A stretch of DNA of 64,000 nt from Thermoanaerobacter pseudethanolicus ATCC 33223 (GTDB lineage Bacteria; Bacillota; Thermoanaerobacteria; Thermoanaerobacterales; Thermoanaerobacteraceae). The translations under genes were made by a program, and so were the position numbers. This document shows positions 9,412 to 19,868 of the stretch, one piece after another; the first letter of the stretch is position 1, and the number at the start of each line of letters is the position of its first letter. The stretch covers positions 248,001-312,000 of the forward strand of contig NC_010321.1 of the NCBI RefSeq assembly GCF_000019085.1, written 5' to 3'. The notes under the pieces are model-generated. The model ran no database searches, had not been told where the DNA came from, and was given only the letters and a program-made list of their open reading frames with translations.

Positions 9412-10632
9412 ATGGAAAAATTGGAGATTTTAGAAGGAAGCATTGAACTGCCGAAAGGCTTTTTAGCTTCGGGAATCTTTGCCGGGATTAAGAAAAGAAA
9501 AAAAGATGTCGCACTCATATATTCTGAAAAAGTGGCAAATGCATCAGCTGTATTTACAACGAATAAAGTTAAAGCGGCACCAGTCATTCTTGATATGGAA
9601 AGAATAAAAAAAGGAGTAGCACAGGCGATTGTTATAAACAGTGGCAATGCCAATGCCTGCACAGGAGAAAAAGGTTTTGAGGATGCGGTTAACATGGCAA
9701 AAAAAGTGTCACAACTTCTTAAAATAGATGAAGAAAATGTGCTGGTATGTTCGACAGGAGTGATTGGTGTACCTCTTCCTATGGAAAAAGTTTTAAAAGG
9801 GATTGAGGCTGCGGCAGAAAATCTTTCAACCGAGGGTGGGTACCAAGCGGCTGAAGCTATAATGACAACAGATACTTTTTTAAAAGGTGTGACAGCCAAG
9901 TTTGTAATAGAAGGTAAAATTGTTACAATGACAGGGTTTGCAAAAGGCTCAGGTATGATACATCCAAATATGGCCACAATGCTTTCTTTTGTACTTACAG
10001 ACGCGAATATAACTAAAACTGCATTAAACAAAGCTTTTAAAGAAACTGTAGACAAAACTTATAACATGATTTCTGTTGATGGAGATATGAGCACAAATGA
10101 TACAGCGATAATACTTGCAAATGGGGAAGCGCAAAACAAAACAATAGAAGAGGGGACTCATGAATTTGATATATTTTATAGAGCCTTAGAGCATGTGAAT
10201 AAAATTCTTGCAAAACTTATTGTGAAGGATGGGGAAGGAGCAACTAAGTTCATGGAAGTAAATATTGTAAATGCAAAAACTGAAAAAGATGCAAGATTAG
10301 CTGCAAAGTCTATTGTAAACTCAAATCTTGTAAAGACAGCTATATTCGGTGAAGATGCCAACTGGGGAAGGATTCTCGCGGCAGTGGGATATTCAGGAGC
10401 AGATTTTGACGCAAGTAGAGTTGACATATATTTAAAAAGCATGAAAGGAGAAATTAAAGTTTGTGAAAACGGAGGTTACATCTTTTTTGATGAGGCTTTA
10501 GCCAAAGAAATTTTAAAAGAAAAAGAGATTACTGTAACCGTAGATATGAAGGCCGGGGAATATAGCGGAACTGCATGGGGGTGCGACTTAAGCTATGACT
10601 ATGTAAAAATTAACGGGAGTTATAGAACATGA
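9412..10632 (+). CDS. argJ: Bifunctional glutamate N-acetyltransferase / amino-acid acetyltransferase
   Basis: A 406-residue ArgJ that transfers acetyl groups from N-acetylornithine to glutamate, closing the acetyl cycle; many bacterial versions also use acetyl-CoA. The self-cleavage site is visible in KGSGMIHPNMATMLSF: cleavage before the Thr of ATML gives alpha and beta chains, and that Thr is the nucleophile. The start at 9412 has GGAGG 8 bases upstream; an earlier GTG at 9397 has no ribosome site. No argA or argE is seen in the operon, which fits the recycling pathway. It overlaps argB by the four bases ATGA. Confidence 0.95.
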   Translation: MEKLEILEGSIELPKGFLASGIFAGIKKRKKDVALIYSEKVANASAVFTTNKVKAAPVILDMERIKKGVAQAIVINSGNANACTGEKGFEDAVNMAKKVSQLLKIDEENVLVCSTGVIGVPLPMEKVLKGIEAAAENLSTEGGYQAAEAIMTTDTFLKGVTAKFVIEGKIVTMTGFAKGSGMIHPNMATMLSFVLTDANITKTALNKAFKETVDKTYNMISVDGDMSTNDTAIILANGEAQNKTIEEGTHEFDIFYRALEHVNKILAKLIVKDGEGATKFMEVNIVNAKTEKDARLAAKSIVNSNLVKTAIFGEDANWGRILAAVGYSGADFDASRVDIYLKSMKGEIKVCENGGYIFFDEALAKEILKEKEITVTVDMKAGEYSGTAWGCDLSYDYVKINGSYRT

Positions 10633-11528
10633 TTAGAAGGCAAAAATATGGCGACGAAATCGCAAAAGCCCAGGTTTTAATAGAAGCACTCCCATACATT
10701 AAAAAGTTCTCCGGCAAGACAGTTGTAATAAAATACGGTGGAAGTGCAATGTTAGACTGCAATTTAAAAAGAATGGTGATGCAGGACATTGTATTGATGA
10801 AATTTGTAGGATTAAATCCTATAGTTGTACATGGCGGTGGACCAGAAATAAATAAGATGCTGGAGAGGCTAGGTATAGAATCAAAGTTTGTAAATGGCTT
10901 GAGGGTTACCGACGAGGCCACGATGGAGATTGTTGAAATGGTGCTGACAGGTCGTATCAACAAAGAAATTGTATCCTTGATCAATGAACTAGGGGGCCAG
11001 GCGATTGGCGTAAGCGGGAAAGATGGGAGACTTTTAAAGGCGGAAAAAGACACCTCAAACGGCGACATAGGATACGTAGGAAAAATTGTAGATGTAAACA
11101 TAGATGTAATAACAATGATGCTGGAAAAAGGATATATACCTGTTATTGCACCGACATCTTTCGGAGATGACGGCAAAACATACAATGTGAATGCAGATAC
11201 TGCCGCGGGGAAAATTGCAGAAGCATTAAAGGCTGAAAAGCTAATTTTACTTACAGATGTCGAAGGAATTCTATCAAATATAAACGATAAAAGCAGCCTA
11301 ATATCCCGAATGGACTTAGAGCATGCAAAAGAATTTATGAATTCGGGACGCATAAACGGTGGGATGATACCAAAACTTGAATGTTGCATAAAAGCTGTTG
11401 AAAATGGTGTAAAAAGAGCTCACATCATTGACGGAAGGCTTACACATTCACTACTTCTTGAAATTTTTACTGATGAAGGCATAGGTACTATGATAGGAAA
11501 GGAATGTTTTGACGATGATAACCTTTGA
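10629..11528 (+). CDS. argB: Acetylglutamate kinase
   Basis: 299 residues of the amino-acid kinase family; phosphorylates N-acetylglutamate with ATP, normally the feedback-inhibited step. The glycine-rich nucleotide loop KYGGSAM is near residue 34 and the substrate loop VHGGGPEI near 67. The long N-terminal helix before KTVVIKYGG (about residues 1-28) is the extension typical of hexameric, arginine-sensitive enzymes, so allosteric inhibition by arginine is likely (inference). The start codon overlaps the argJ stop; the 3' end overlaps argD. Confidence 0.94.
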   Translation: MIRRQKYGDEIAKAQVLIEALPYIKKFSGKTVVIKYGGSAMLDCNLKRMVMQDIVLMKFVGLNPIVVHGGGPEINKMLERLGIESKFVNGLRVTDEATMEIVEMVLTGRINKEIVSLINELGGQAIGVSGKDGRLLKAEKDTSNGDIGYVGKIVDVNIDVITMMLEKGYIPVIAPTSFGDDGKTYNVNADTAAGKIAEALKAEKLILLTDVEGILSNINDKSSLISRMDLEHAKEFMNSGRINGGMIPKLECCIKAVENGVKRAHIIDGRLTHSLLLEIFTDEGIGTMIGKECFDDDNL

Positions 11529-12699
11529 GGATAAGAAATATCTAATGAATACTTATAGCAGATACCCTATTACCTTGGTAGAGGGAAAAGGGACAAAAGT
11601 ATGGGATGACAAAGGAAATGTCTATCTGGATTTTATTGCAGGTATTGCAGTAAATTCACTGGGGCACTGTCATCCAGCATTAGTTAATGCTCTAAAGAAT
11701 CAATCTGAAAAACTTATACACTGTTCTAATCTTTATTGGAATGAGAATCAAATAGAACTTGCAAAGATAATTGCGGAAAATTCATTTGGAGGCAAAGTAT
11801 TTTTTGCAAATAGTGGCGCAGAAGCAAATGAAGGTGCTATAAAACTTGCTAGAAAATATGCATCATTAAAGCACGGTGATAAAAGGCATAAGGTTATATC
11901 TGCCAAAAATTCTTTTCATGGAAGAACTTTTGGGGCATTGACAGCGACAGGCCAAGAAAAGTATCACAAGGGTTTTGGACCACTTCTTTCTGGTTTTAAA
12001 TATGTACCTTTTAATGATATTGACGCTCTTTATGAAGCAATTGATGATGAAGTGTGTGCAATTATGCTGGAAGTAGTGCAAGGCGAAGGTGGTATCCATG
12101 AAGCTACACCGGAGTATATAAAGGCAGTAAGAGAAATATGTGACGAAAATGACATCCTCTTTATAATAGACGAAGTTCAGACAGGTATAGGAAGGACGGG
12201 AAAACTTTTTGGATATGAACATTACGGCATAACTCCTGACATTATGACTTTGGCAAAGGGATTGGGAGGAGGCTTCCCAATAGGAGCTATTGTCGCAAAA
12301 GAAGATAAATCAGTTTTTTCACCAGGAGACCATGCCTCCACATTTGGCGGAAATCCTTTAGCTTGTGCTGCAGGGATTGCGGTTATGAAAGAAATAACAA
12401 AGGAAGGTTTTCTAGATAGTGTGGCTCAAAAAGGTGAGTATTTCAAGGGAAAACTTGAAAGTTTAAAGGAGAAACACAGTGTCATAAAAGAGGTGAGAGG
12501 GAAAGGACTTATGATAGGCTGCGAAATGGATATGGAAGAGGCTTCGGATATTGTGACAAAGGCGATGGGAAAAGGCTTACTTATAAATTGTATCAGTCAC
12601 AATGTCTTAAGGTTTGTTCCTCCTCTTACTGTGACAGAAGAGGAAATAGATACTGCAATAATAATACTGGATGATGTATTTTGTGAAATGGGGTTTTAG
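11509..12699 (+). CDS. argD: Acetylornithine aminotransferase
   Basis: About 396 residues; a class III PLP-dependent aminotransferase that makes N-acetylornithine from the semialdehyde and glutamate. The PLP lysine lies in TLAKGLGGGFPIGA and the conserved IIDEVQTGIGRTG precedes it; the GEGG motif (VVQGEGGIHEA) is present. Two starts compete: TTG 11509, 6 bases after AGGAAAGG, and ATG 11515, 12 bases after it. I kept the TTG because of its spacing. The gene overlaps argB by 20 bases, so it is probably coupled to it. Confidence 0.93.
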   Translation: MTMITFEDKKYLMNTYSRYPITLVEGKGTKVWDDKGNVYLDFIAGIAVNSLGHCHPALVNALKNQSEKLIHCSNLYWNENQIELAKIIAENSFGGKVFFANSGAEANEGAIKLARKYASLKHGDKRHKVISAKNSFHGRTFGALTATGQEKYHKGFGPLLSGFKYVPFNDIDALYEAIDDEVCAIMLEVVQGEGGIHEATPEYIKAVREICDENDILFIIDEVQTGIGRTGKLFGYEHYGITPDIMTLAKGLGGGFPIGAIVAKEDKSVFSPGDHASTFGGNPLACAAGIAVMKEITKEGFLDSVAQKGEYFKGKLESLKEKHSVIKEVRGKGLMIGCEMDMEEASDIVTKAMGKGLLINCISHNVLRFVPPLTVTEEEIDTAIIILDDVFCEMGF

Positions 12700-12700
12700 T

Positions 12701-13771
12701 ATGAAAGGTTATTTAAAGCTTGAGGATGGAAGCATATTTGAAGGCAAGTTAATAAGCAAAAACAAAAAAGGATATGGAGAAGTTGTTTTTACTACAGGGA
12801 TGACAGGCTATCAAGAAGCTATAACGGATCCTTCCTATGCAGGCCAAATAGTTGTCATGACATATCCTTTAATAGGAAATTATGGTATTAACAAATACGA
12901 CTTTCAATCAGAAAAACCTCATATAAGGGGGTTTGTGATACGGGAATATTGTGATAAGCCTAGTAATTTCCAGAGTGAGAAGTCGCTTTTGAGCTATCTT
13001 GATGAGCACAACATACCGGTATTATCAGGTGTTGATACAAGAGCTTTGACAAAAAAACTTAGAGAAAATGGAACTATGAGAGGAATTATAACTTCTAACG
13101 CTGACGACAACATAGAATTTGACCAAACAAATCTTTTAGAAGAAGTTTCTACAAAAAGGTCATACCGTATAGCGGGCATTGGTCCAAAACTTGCCTTTAT
13201 TGACCTTGGCACAAAAAAGAGTATTTTAAAAATGCTAAATTCAGTTGGATTTGACATTTATGTGTTTCCTTACAATGCAAGTTATGATGATGTTATGCAA
13301 ATAAATCCCGATGCAATATTTCTTTCAAATGGACCGGGTGACCCTAAAGATGCAGTTTATGCAATAGAACTTACTAAACACTTTATAGGTATAAAACCTG
13401 TGTTGGGGATATGCCTAGGTCATCAGATAATAGCGCTCGCTCTTGGATGCAATACAGTAAAAATGAAATTCGGCCACAGAGGTGCAAATCAACCTGTTAA
13501 AGATTTGCTGACAAATAAAGACTATATAACTTCTCAAAACCACGGATACGCTGTTGAAGAGGAATCAATAGATAAAGACAAGATAACTGTTACCCATATA
13601 AACTTAAACGATGGAACAGTAGAAGGCATTATGCATAAGTTTCTGCCAGTTTTTTCTGTACAATATCATCCTGAGGCATGTCCTGGACCCCGTGATTCAA
13701 CAGATATTTTTGATAAATTCATGGATATAGTCATGGTTTACAAAAGGAGGTCTTATTTTGCCGAAGTATAA
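12701..13771 (+). CDS. carA: Carbamoyl-phosphate synthase small (glutaminase) subunit
   Basis: 356 residues. The N-terminal CPSase small-chain domain begins [15 protein letters not shown]. The C-terminal class I glutamine amidotransferase domain has the nucleophile in GICLGHQII and the catalytic His-Glu in YHPEACPGP. It supplies ammonia from glutamine to CarB. I place the start at ATG 12701, one base after the argD stop; the upstream in-frame ATG would lie inside argD. Position inside the arg operon, rather than with pyr genes, suggests this is the arginine-controlled carbamoyl phosphate synthase. Confidence 0.94.
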   Translation: MKGYLKLEDGSIFEGKLISKNKKGYGEVVFTTGMTGYQEAITDPSYAGQIVVMTYPLIGNYGINKYDFQSEKPHIRGFVIREYCDKPSNFQSEKSLLSYLDEHNIPVLSGVDTRALTKKLRENGTMRGIITSNADDNIEFDQTNLLEEVSTKRSYRIAGIGPKLAFIDLGTKKSILKMLNSVGFDIYVFPYNASYDDVMQINPDAIFLSNGPGDPKDAVYAIELTKHFIGIKPVLGICLGHQIIALALGCNTVKMKFGHRGANQPVKDLLTNKDYITSQNHGYAVEEESIDKDKITVTHINLNDGTVEGIMHKFLPVFSVQYHPEACPGPRDSTDIFDKFMDIVMVYKRRSYFAEV

Positions 13772-16700
13772 GGATATTAATAAGGTTCTGGTAATAGGCT
13801 CAGGCCCTATTATAATAGGGCAAGCCGCAGAGTTTGATTATTCAGGAACCCAAGCCTGCAAATCCTTAAAAGAAGAAGGCGTACAAGTTGTCCTGGTAAA
13901 CAACAATCCAGCTACCATAATGACTGACACTGATATAGCAGATATTGTTTATATTGAAAATCCTACTGTTTCTGTAGTTGAAAAAATAATAGCAAAAGAA
14001 AGGCCGGAGGGGATACTTGCCACATTAGGAGGACAGACAGGGCTCAACCTTGCTGTCAAACTCAAAGAAGAGGGTATTTTAGACAAATACAATGTAAAAC
14101 TTTTGGGAACTTCTTTTGAATCAATAAAAACTGCAGAAGATAGAGAGCTTTTTAAAAGAAAAATGCAGGAAATAGGGGAACCAGTCGCTGAAAGTGTCAC
14201 CGTCACAAATATAGAGGATGCACTTAAATTTGCTAAAAATTACGGTTATCCTTTGATAATAAGGCCTGCGTATACCCTCGGAGGTACAGGTGGTGGTATA
14301 GCCCACAATGACGAAGAACTTATTTCAATTGTAGATTTAGGCCTTAAAAAGAGCATGGTGGGAGAAGTACTTGTTGAAAAATCATTATATGGATGGAAAG
14401 AAATAGAGTTTGAAGTAATGAGGGATGCTGCTGATAATTGCATTACGATTTGCAGCATGGAAAATTTTGATCCTGTGGGTGTTCATACTGGAGACAGTAT
14501 AGTCGTAGCACCAACTCAAACTTTGTCAGACTATGAATATCAAATGTTAAGAAGTGCAAGCATTAAAATAATCAAGGCTTTAAAAATTGAGGGAGGATGT
14601 AATATCCAATTTGCTCTTGACCCTAAAAGCCACAAATACTATGTTATAGAAGTAAACCCAAGGGTTAGCCGTTCAAGCGCACTGGCATCAAAAGCGACAG
14701 GATATCCTATTGCAAAGATTGCTGCAAAAATTGCAATAGGGCTTAGGCTTGATGAAATAAAAAATCCTGTAACAGGTAAAACAACTGCATTTTTTGAACC
14801 TGCACTGGATTATGTTGTAACAAAAATACCGAGATGGCCTTTCGACAAATTTTATACTACTGATAGAAAAATAGGCACACAAATGAAGGCGACAGGGGAA
14901 GTAATGGCAATAGAAAGGTCTTTTGAAGCCTCCCTCTTGAAGGCCGTAAGGTCATTAGAGATAAAAGCTTATGGTCTTCGATTAAACAATGTAAAAGCGA
15001 TGAAAACAGAAGAAATATTAAAAGGAATATCAGTTCCTAATGATATGAGGCTGTTTTATATAGCAGAGGCTCTTCGCCGCGATATAGATATTGATTATAT
15101 AAACGAGGTTACAAAAATAGACAAATGGTTTTTAAACAAGCTTTTAAATATTGTAAATATGGAAAGAGAAGTAGAAAAAAGCGAATTAAGTGAAGGAATT
15201 CTTAAAAAAGCGAAGAGAATGGGATTTTCAGATAGAGAGATTGCAACGATAAAGGGAATTAAAGAAGAAGATGTGAGAATGTTGAGAAAACAACATGGCA
15301 TATATCCTTCCTATAAAATGGTAGATACCTGTGCAGCAGAGTTTGAGTCCGTCACACAATATATATATTCAACTTATGGTGAAGAAGATGAGGTTGAAAT
15401 CCATGATATGCCAAAAGTAATTGTAATAGGCTCTGGACCCATAAGAATTGGACAGGGAATTGAATTTGATTATTGTTCTGTTAAAGCATTGTGGGCTTTA
15501 AGAGAGGCCGGAATTAAATCTATCATAATAAACAACAATCCTGAAACTGTCAGCACAGACTTTGACACAGGAGACAGGTTGTACTTTGAGCCTATTACAT
15601 TGGAGGATGTTTTAAACATATATGAAAAAGAAAAACCACTTGGTGTAATGGTAATGTTTGGCGGCCAGACAGCAATAAATCTTACAGAAGGGTTAGTCAA
15701 AAACAGAGTAAAAATATTAGGCACATCGTATGAAAGCATTGACATAAGTGAAGACAGGGAAAAGTTCTCAAAACTTTTAAGAGAGTTAAACATCAATCAA
15801 CCTAAAGGCGATTATGCATTGACAGTAGAAGATGCAAAAGATATTGCGCTAAAACTTGGTTTTCCACTTCTTATAAGACCCTCCTATGTTATAGGCGGTC
15901 AGTCCATGGAAAAAGTTAACACACTTCAAGAGATTATTGACTATGTTTCAAATGCAACTCAAGTATCTCCCGGCAGGCCTATCTTAATAGATAAATATAT
16001 AGATGGACGAGAAGTAGAAGTTGACGCAGTGTCAGATGGTGAGTGTGTATTAATACCCGGAATAATGGAGCACATAGAAAGAGCTGGAGTGCATTCAGGA
16101 GATAGTTTTTCAATATATCCTGCAAGAAATTTGTCCGAACGGGAGATAAACACTATTATCGAATATACAGAGAGGATTTCAAAAGCTTTAAATGTAAAAG
16201 GACTTATAAATATTCAATTTGCTGTAAAAGAAGGTACTGTATACGTGTTAGAAGTAAATCCCAGAGCTTCACGTACTGTACCTATTATGAGCAAAGCAAC
16301 AGGTGTACCTATGGTGAAACTGGCAGTGGAAGTGGCCTTGGGCAAAAAGCTAAAAGAATTAGGATATAAAAGCGGTTTATGGCCGCAGACCCCATATACG
16401 GTTGTAAAAGCTCCTGTATTTTCTATGGAAAAATTGACAGATGCTGAGGTTTCATTAGGTCCTGAAATGAAATCAACGGGAGAAATAATGGGTATAGATT
16501 TAAGCTATGAAGGGGCTCTTTACAAAGCCTTAGAAGGAGCGGGTCTTAAAATACCTAAAAAAGGGAAAATACTTCTTTCGATAGCGGAAAGAGATTTTCA
16601 AGAAGTGCCCTCTTTGGTTGAAAAATTGCAGAGTTTAGGGTATGAGATATATGCCACATATAGGACAGGTAAATATTTGAGTTTGATGGGCATTCATGTA

Positions 16701-16976
16701 AATGTGATATCTCTTGATAATGCAATAAAATTACTGAAGGATGGATATTTTGATGCGGTAATAAATACACCGACAAAAGGCAAAAAACCTGATAATACAG
16801 GATTTAAACTGAGAAGGACAGCGGTAGAATACAGAATTCCTCTATTTACCTCTATGGATACTATAAAGGCGGCATTAAATGCTGTAGCAAAAGTAAATGT
16901 GAATGGTTTGTCTATTTTATCTATAAACGAATATGAAGAAATACAAAAAGATAATGTCAAAAATTTGGTTTTGTAA
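13758..16976 (+). CDS. carB: Carbamoyl-phosphate synthase large subunit
   Basis: 1072 residues, full length. Two homologous ATP-grasp halves are visible, each starting with a [19 protein letters not shown]-like block (residues about 9 and 555), followed by an allosteric MGS-like domain at the C-terminus (about 935-1072). It makes carbamoyl phosphate from bicarbonate, ammonia and two ATP. The TTG start at 13758 lies 7 bases after AAAGGAGG and overlaps carA by 14 bases. Stop and the next ribosome site overlap, so argG is closely linked. Confidence 0.96.
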   Translation: MPKYKDINKVLVIGSGPIIIGQAAEFDYSGTQACKSLKEEGVQVVLVNNNPATIMTDTDIADIVYIENPTVSVVEKIIAKERPEGILATLGGQTGLNLAVKLKEEGILDKYNVKLLGTSFESIKTAEDRELFKRKMQEIGEPVAESVTVTNIEDALKFAKNYGYPLIIRPAYTLGGTGGGIAHNDEELISIVDLGLKKSMVGEVLVEKSLYGWKEIEFEVMRDAADNCITICSMENFDPVGVHTGDSIVVAPTQTLSDYEYQMLRSASIKIIKALKIEGGCNIQFALDPKSHKYYVIEVNPRVSRSSALASKATGYPIAKIAAKIAIGLRLDEIKNPVTGKTTAFFEPALDYVVTKIPRWPFDKFYTTDRKIGTQMKATGEVMAIERSFEASLLKAVRSLEIKAYGLRLNNVKAMKTEEILKGISVPNDMRLFYIAEALRRDIDIDYINEVTKIDKWFLNKLLNIVNMEREVEKSELSEGILKKAKRMGFSDREIATIKGIKEEDVRMLRKQHGIYPSYKMVDTCAAEFESVTQYIYSTYGEEDEVEIHDMPKVIVIGSGPIRIGQGIEFDYCSVKALWALREAGIKSIIINNNPETVSTDFDTGDRLYFEPITLEDVLNIYEKEKPLGVMVMFGGQTAINLTEGLVKNRVKILGTSYESIDISEDREKFSKLLRELNINQPKGDYALTVEDAKDIALKLGFPLLIRPSYVIGGQSMEKVNTLQEIIDYVSNATQVSPGRPILIDKYIDGREVEVDAVSDGECVLIPGIMEHIERAGVHSGDSFSIYPARNLSEREINTIIEYTERISKALNVKGLINIQFAVKEGTVYVLEVNPRASRTVPIMSKATGVPMVKLAVEVALGKKLKELGYKSGLWPQTPYTVVKAPVFSMEKLTDAEVSLGPEMKSTGEIMGIDLSYEGALYKALEGAGLKIPKKGKILLSIAERDFQEVPSLVEKLQSLGYEIYATYRTGKYLSLMGIHVNVISLDNAIKLLKDGYFDAVINTPTKGKKPDNTGFKLRRTAVEYRIPLFTSMDTIKAALNAVAKVNVNGLSILSINEYEEIQKDNVKNLVL

Positions 16977-16989
16977 GGAGTGTTTAAAA

Positions 16990-18222
16990 ATGTTAAAAGG
17001 TGAAAAAGTAGTACTTGCTTATTCAGGAGGGCTTGACACATCAGTAATCATACCGTGGCTTAAAGAAAACTATGAATGTGAGATAATAGCAGCTTGCATT
17101 AATGTAGGACAGGGGGAAGAGCTTAAATATATAAAAGATAAAGCTTTGGCAAGTGGTGCCAGCAAAGTGTATATTGAAGACGTAAAAGAAGAATTTGTTA
17201 AAGATTATATATTTCCTACTTTAAAGGCTGGTGCTGTTTACGAAGGGAAATACCTTTTAGGCACTTCTATGGCGAGGCCTTTAATTGCTAAAAAACTTGT
17301 GGAAATTGCCCATAAAGAGGGTGCAAAGGCAATAGCTCATGGTGCAACAGGAAAAGGCAATGACCAGGTGAGGTTTGAGGTATCAATACATGCTCTTGAC
17401 CCGTCAATAAAAATCATAGCCCCGTGGAGGATATGGGATTTAAAATCAAGGGAAGACGAAATAGACTATGCCAAAAAGAAAGGGATTCCGATTCCTGCAA
17501 CTTATGAAAAAATATACAGTGTCGATAATAATTTGTGGCATGTAAGCCATGAAGGTGGCGACCTTGAAGACCCGTGGAATGAGCCTAAAAGTGACCTTTA
17601 CGATATAATCACTCCACCTGACAAAGCCCCAGATAAGCCAGAATATGTGCTTATAGAATTTGAAAAGGGCATACCTGTGAAAGTAAACGGCAAAGCCTTA
17701 GAACCTGTCAAATTAATAGAAGAATTAAACGCAATTGCAGGAAGAAACGGCGTAGGAATAGCCGACCTTGTGGAAAATAGACTTGTAGGAATGAAGTCTC
17801 GCGGTGTTTATGAAACTCCTGCAGGGACACTGCTTTACGCTGCTCATAAAGAACTTGAATATCTTGTGCTTGATAAGGAAACAATGAGGTTTAAGGATTT
17901 GGTTTCGCAGAAATATGCAGACCTTGTTTACAACGGTTTGTGGTTTTCACCACTTAAAGCCGCGCTAGACGCTTTTGTGGAGGAAACGCAAAAAAATGTA
18001 ACGGGTGTTGTAAGGCTAAAGCTTTATAAAGGAAATGTCATAAACGCAGGAGTAAAATCCCCTTATTCTCTCTATAATCAGGAATTTGTTACTTTTGGCA
18101 AAGACGAAGTCTACAACCAAAAAGACGCAGAAGGATTTATAAACCTCTTTGGGCTTTCTTTAAAAATTAAGGCGTTGATGGAAATGGAGAGGAAGGATAT
18201 GGATGAAGCTGTGGGGAGGTAG
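16990..18222 (+). CDS. argG: Argininosuccinate synthase
   Basis: 410 residues. It condenses citrulline and aspartate with ATP. The N-terminal P-loop of the N-type ATP pyrophosphatase family reads [11 protein letters not shown] (about 9-19), and the citrulline-binding [13 protein letters not shown] segment follows near 118. The start at ATG 16990 is preceded by AAGGAG just after the carB stop; a longer in-frame reading from 16933 would lie within carB and lacks a site. No argF (ornithine carbamoyltransferase) lies between carB and argG, so citrulline must come from a gene elsewhere. Confidence 0.95.
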   Translation: MLKGEKVVLAYSGGLDTSVIIPWLKENYECEIIAACINVGQGEELKYIKDKALASGASKVYIEDVKEEFVKDYIFPTLKAGAVYEGKYLLGTSMARPLIAKKLVEIAHKEGAKAIAHGATGKGNDQVRFEVSIHALDPSIKIIAPWRIWDLKSREDEIDYAKKKGIPIPATYEKIYSVDNNLWHVSHEGGDLEDPWNEPKSDLYDIITPPDKAPDKPEYVLIEFEKGIPVKVNGKALEPVKLIEELNAIAGRNGVGIADLVENRLVGMKSRGVYETPAGTLLYAAHKELEYLVLDKETMRFKDLVSQKYADLVYNGLWFSPLKAALDAFVEETQKNVTGVVRLKLYKGNVINAGVKSPYSLYNQEFVTFGKDEVYNQKDAEGFINLFGLSLKIKALMEMERKDMDEAVGR

Positions 18223-19528
18223 GTTTAAAAGCGAGACGGACAAACTAATGGAGGAGTTTAATTCCTCCATTTCTTTTGATATTAGGCTTTTAAAGCATGA
18301 CATATTAGGCTCAATTGCCCATGCAAAAGGACTTTATAAAGCTGGAGTGCTGACAGAAGATGAACTCAATTTAATAGAAAAAGGGTTAAAGGAAATTCTT
18401 GATGAAACCAATGTTGGAGAGATACCAAATGATGAAGATGTTCATTCTTATGTTGAAAGGCTTTTAACTGAGAAAATAGGCGATGTAGGGCGCAAACTTC
18501 ACACAGGAAGAAGTCGAAACGACCAAGTTGCGACAGATGAAAGGCTTTATTTAAGAGATGAGATAGACAAAATAAAAGAGGATTTAATAAAACTTATAGA
18601 TACCTTAAAAGAAATGGCTGAAACTTATAAAAAGGCGATTATGCCGGGATATACGCATCTGCAAAGGGCTCAGCCTGTGACTTTTGGACATCATCTTCTT
18701 GCCTATGTTGAAATGTTTAAAAGAGATTTATCAAGGCTTGAGGATATGTACAAGAGGGTCAATGTAATGCCTTTAGGTTCAGGTGCTCTTGCAGGTACTA
18801 CATTTGATATTGATAGAAAATATGTAGCCTCCCTTTTAGGGTTCGATGATATAACTTTAAATAGTATGGACGGTGTAAGCGATAGAGACTTTGTAATAGA
18901 ATTTTTAAGCTTTGCCTCTATTACGATGATGCATTTAAGTAGATTTTGTGAAGAATTGATTTTGTGGTCTACAAAAGAATTTGATTTTATTGAGATGGAC
19001 GATAGATTCTCAACAGGAAGCAGCATGATGCCACAAAAGAAAAACCCCGATGCAGCAGAATTAATAAGGGGTAAAACCGGCAGGGTTTACGGCGATTTGA
19101 TTACAATACTTACTGTGATGAAAGGACTCTCTCTTGCATATAACAAAGACATGCAGGAGGATAAAGAGGCTTTGTTTGATGGAATAGACACTTTAAAAAT
19201 GTCTTTGAAAGTATTTACTGAGATGATAAAGACGATTAAAGTAAAGACTGACAACATGGAAAAAGCCGCAAAATATGGTTATATGAATGCCACAGATTTT
19301 GCGGACTATCTCGTGTCAAAGGGTATCCCTTTCAGAACTGCCCATGAAATTGCAGGCAAAGTCGTTTTATACGCAATAGAGAGAAACTTAGCTATTGAAG
19401 ATTTGCCACTTAATGAACTTAAAAAATTCAGCGATGTGATAGATGAAGATGTATATGAGGCAATAGACCTTAAAAACACATTAAAAAAGAAAAAGACAAT
19501 AGGTGCGCCAACGTCAATCCAATCTTGA
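18203..19528 (+). CDS. argH: Argininosuccinate lyase
   Basis: 441 residues of the fumarase/aspartase superfamily; splits argininosuccinate into arginine and fumarate. It begins [13 protein letters not shown]. The superfamily signature [12 protein letters not shown] lies near 273, containing the catalytic-loop serine, and [13 protein letters not shown] is near 97. It is slightly shorter at the C-terminus than many homologues (about 455-460). The ATG at 18203 lies inside the argG end (20-base overlap) with GAGAGGAAGG upstream. Last gene of the operon; no clear terminator follows before the next promoter. Confidence 0.95.
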   Translation: MKLWGGRFKSETDKLMEEFNSSISFDIRLLKHDILGSIAHAKGLYKAGVLTEDELNLIEKGLKEILDETNVGEIPNDEDVHSYVERLLTEKIGDVGRKLHTGRSRNDQVATDERLYLRDEIDKIKEDLIKLIDTLKEMAETYKKAIMPGYTHLQRAQPVTFGHHLLAYVEMFKRDLSRLEDMYKRVNVMPLGSGALAGTTFDIDRKYVASLLGFDDITLNSMDGVSDRDFVIEFLSFASITMMHLSRFCEELILWSTKEFDFIEMDDRFSTGSSMMPQKKNPDAAELIRGKTGRVYGDLITILTVMKGLSLAYNKDMQEDKEALFDGIDTLKMSLKVFTEMIKTIKVKTDNMEKAAKYGYMNATDFADYLVSKGIPFRTAHEIAGKVVLYAIERNLAIEDLPLNELKKFSDVIDEDVYEAIDLKNTLKKKKTIGAPTSIQS

Positions 19529-19548
19529 TTTTACGAATAGATCCATTC

Positions 19549-19577
19549 TTTACAAAAAGTATTTTTTATTATATAAT
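19549..19577 (+). promoter_or_regulatory. Promoter of the riboswitch-ATPase transcript
   Basis: TTTACA at 19549-19554, 17-base spacer, TATAAT at 19572-19577. The transcript would begin about 30 bases before the aptamer. Confidence 0.6.
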
Positions 19578-19613
19578 AAGTATTGAAAATAAAAAACTAG
19601 ATTATTCTTTACG

Positions 19614-19707
19614 TTAAAGGGGAGTAGCCGAAAGATAAAGCCATCATCACGGTAATCTATTGTGATTACCTGGCTTTATCCTCCAGGTTTATATTTCCGG
19701 AGGGCAA
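19614..19707 (+). ncRNA. yybP-ykoY (Mn2+-sensing) riboswitch aptamer
   Basis: The conserved 5' element AAAGGGGAGTAGC (from 19617), the paired middle region with CTGGCTTTATCCTCC, and the 3' GCAAGACC element give the yybP-ykoY consensus. These RNAs bind Mn2+ and commonly switch on manganese exporters. The aptamer is followed at once by a terminator and then by a P-type ATPase gene, a known target class. No covariance model could be run, but the key motifs are in the right order. Confidence 0.85.
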
Positions 19708-19708
19708 G

Positions 19709-19755
19709 ACCTTTGACTTGATTCCTTATGGGAATTGAGGTCAAAGGTTTTTTTA
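19709..19755 (+). terminator. Riboswitch expression-platform terminator
   Basis: ACCTTTGAC (19709-19717) pairs with GTCAAAGGT (19740-19748), extended by a weaker inner stem, followed by a T run. Its 5' arm overlaps the end of the aptamer, so Mn2+ binding would be expected to prevent termination. Confidence 0.8.
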
Positions 19756-19868
19756 TCTTCTTTTGTTGTAGGAGGTGAGGGTGGTTAAATTCATATAAAA
19801 AATTTGATTAATAAATAGAGGTTAAAATGAGGAAAAATAAATGTAGATACAATAAGGGAGGGTCGCTG

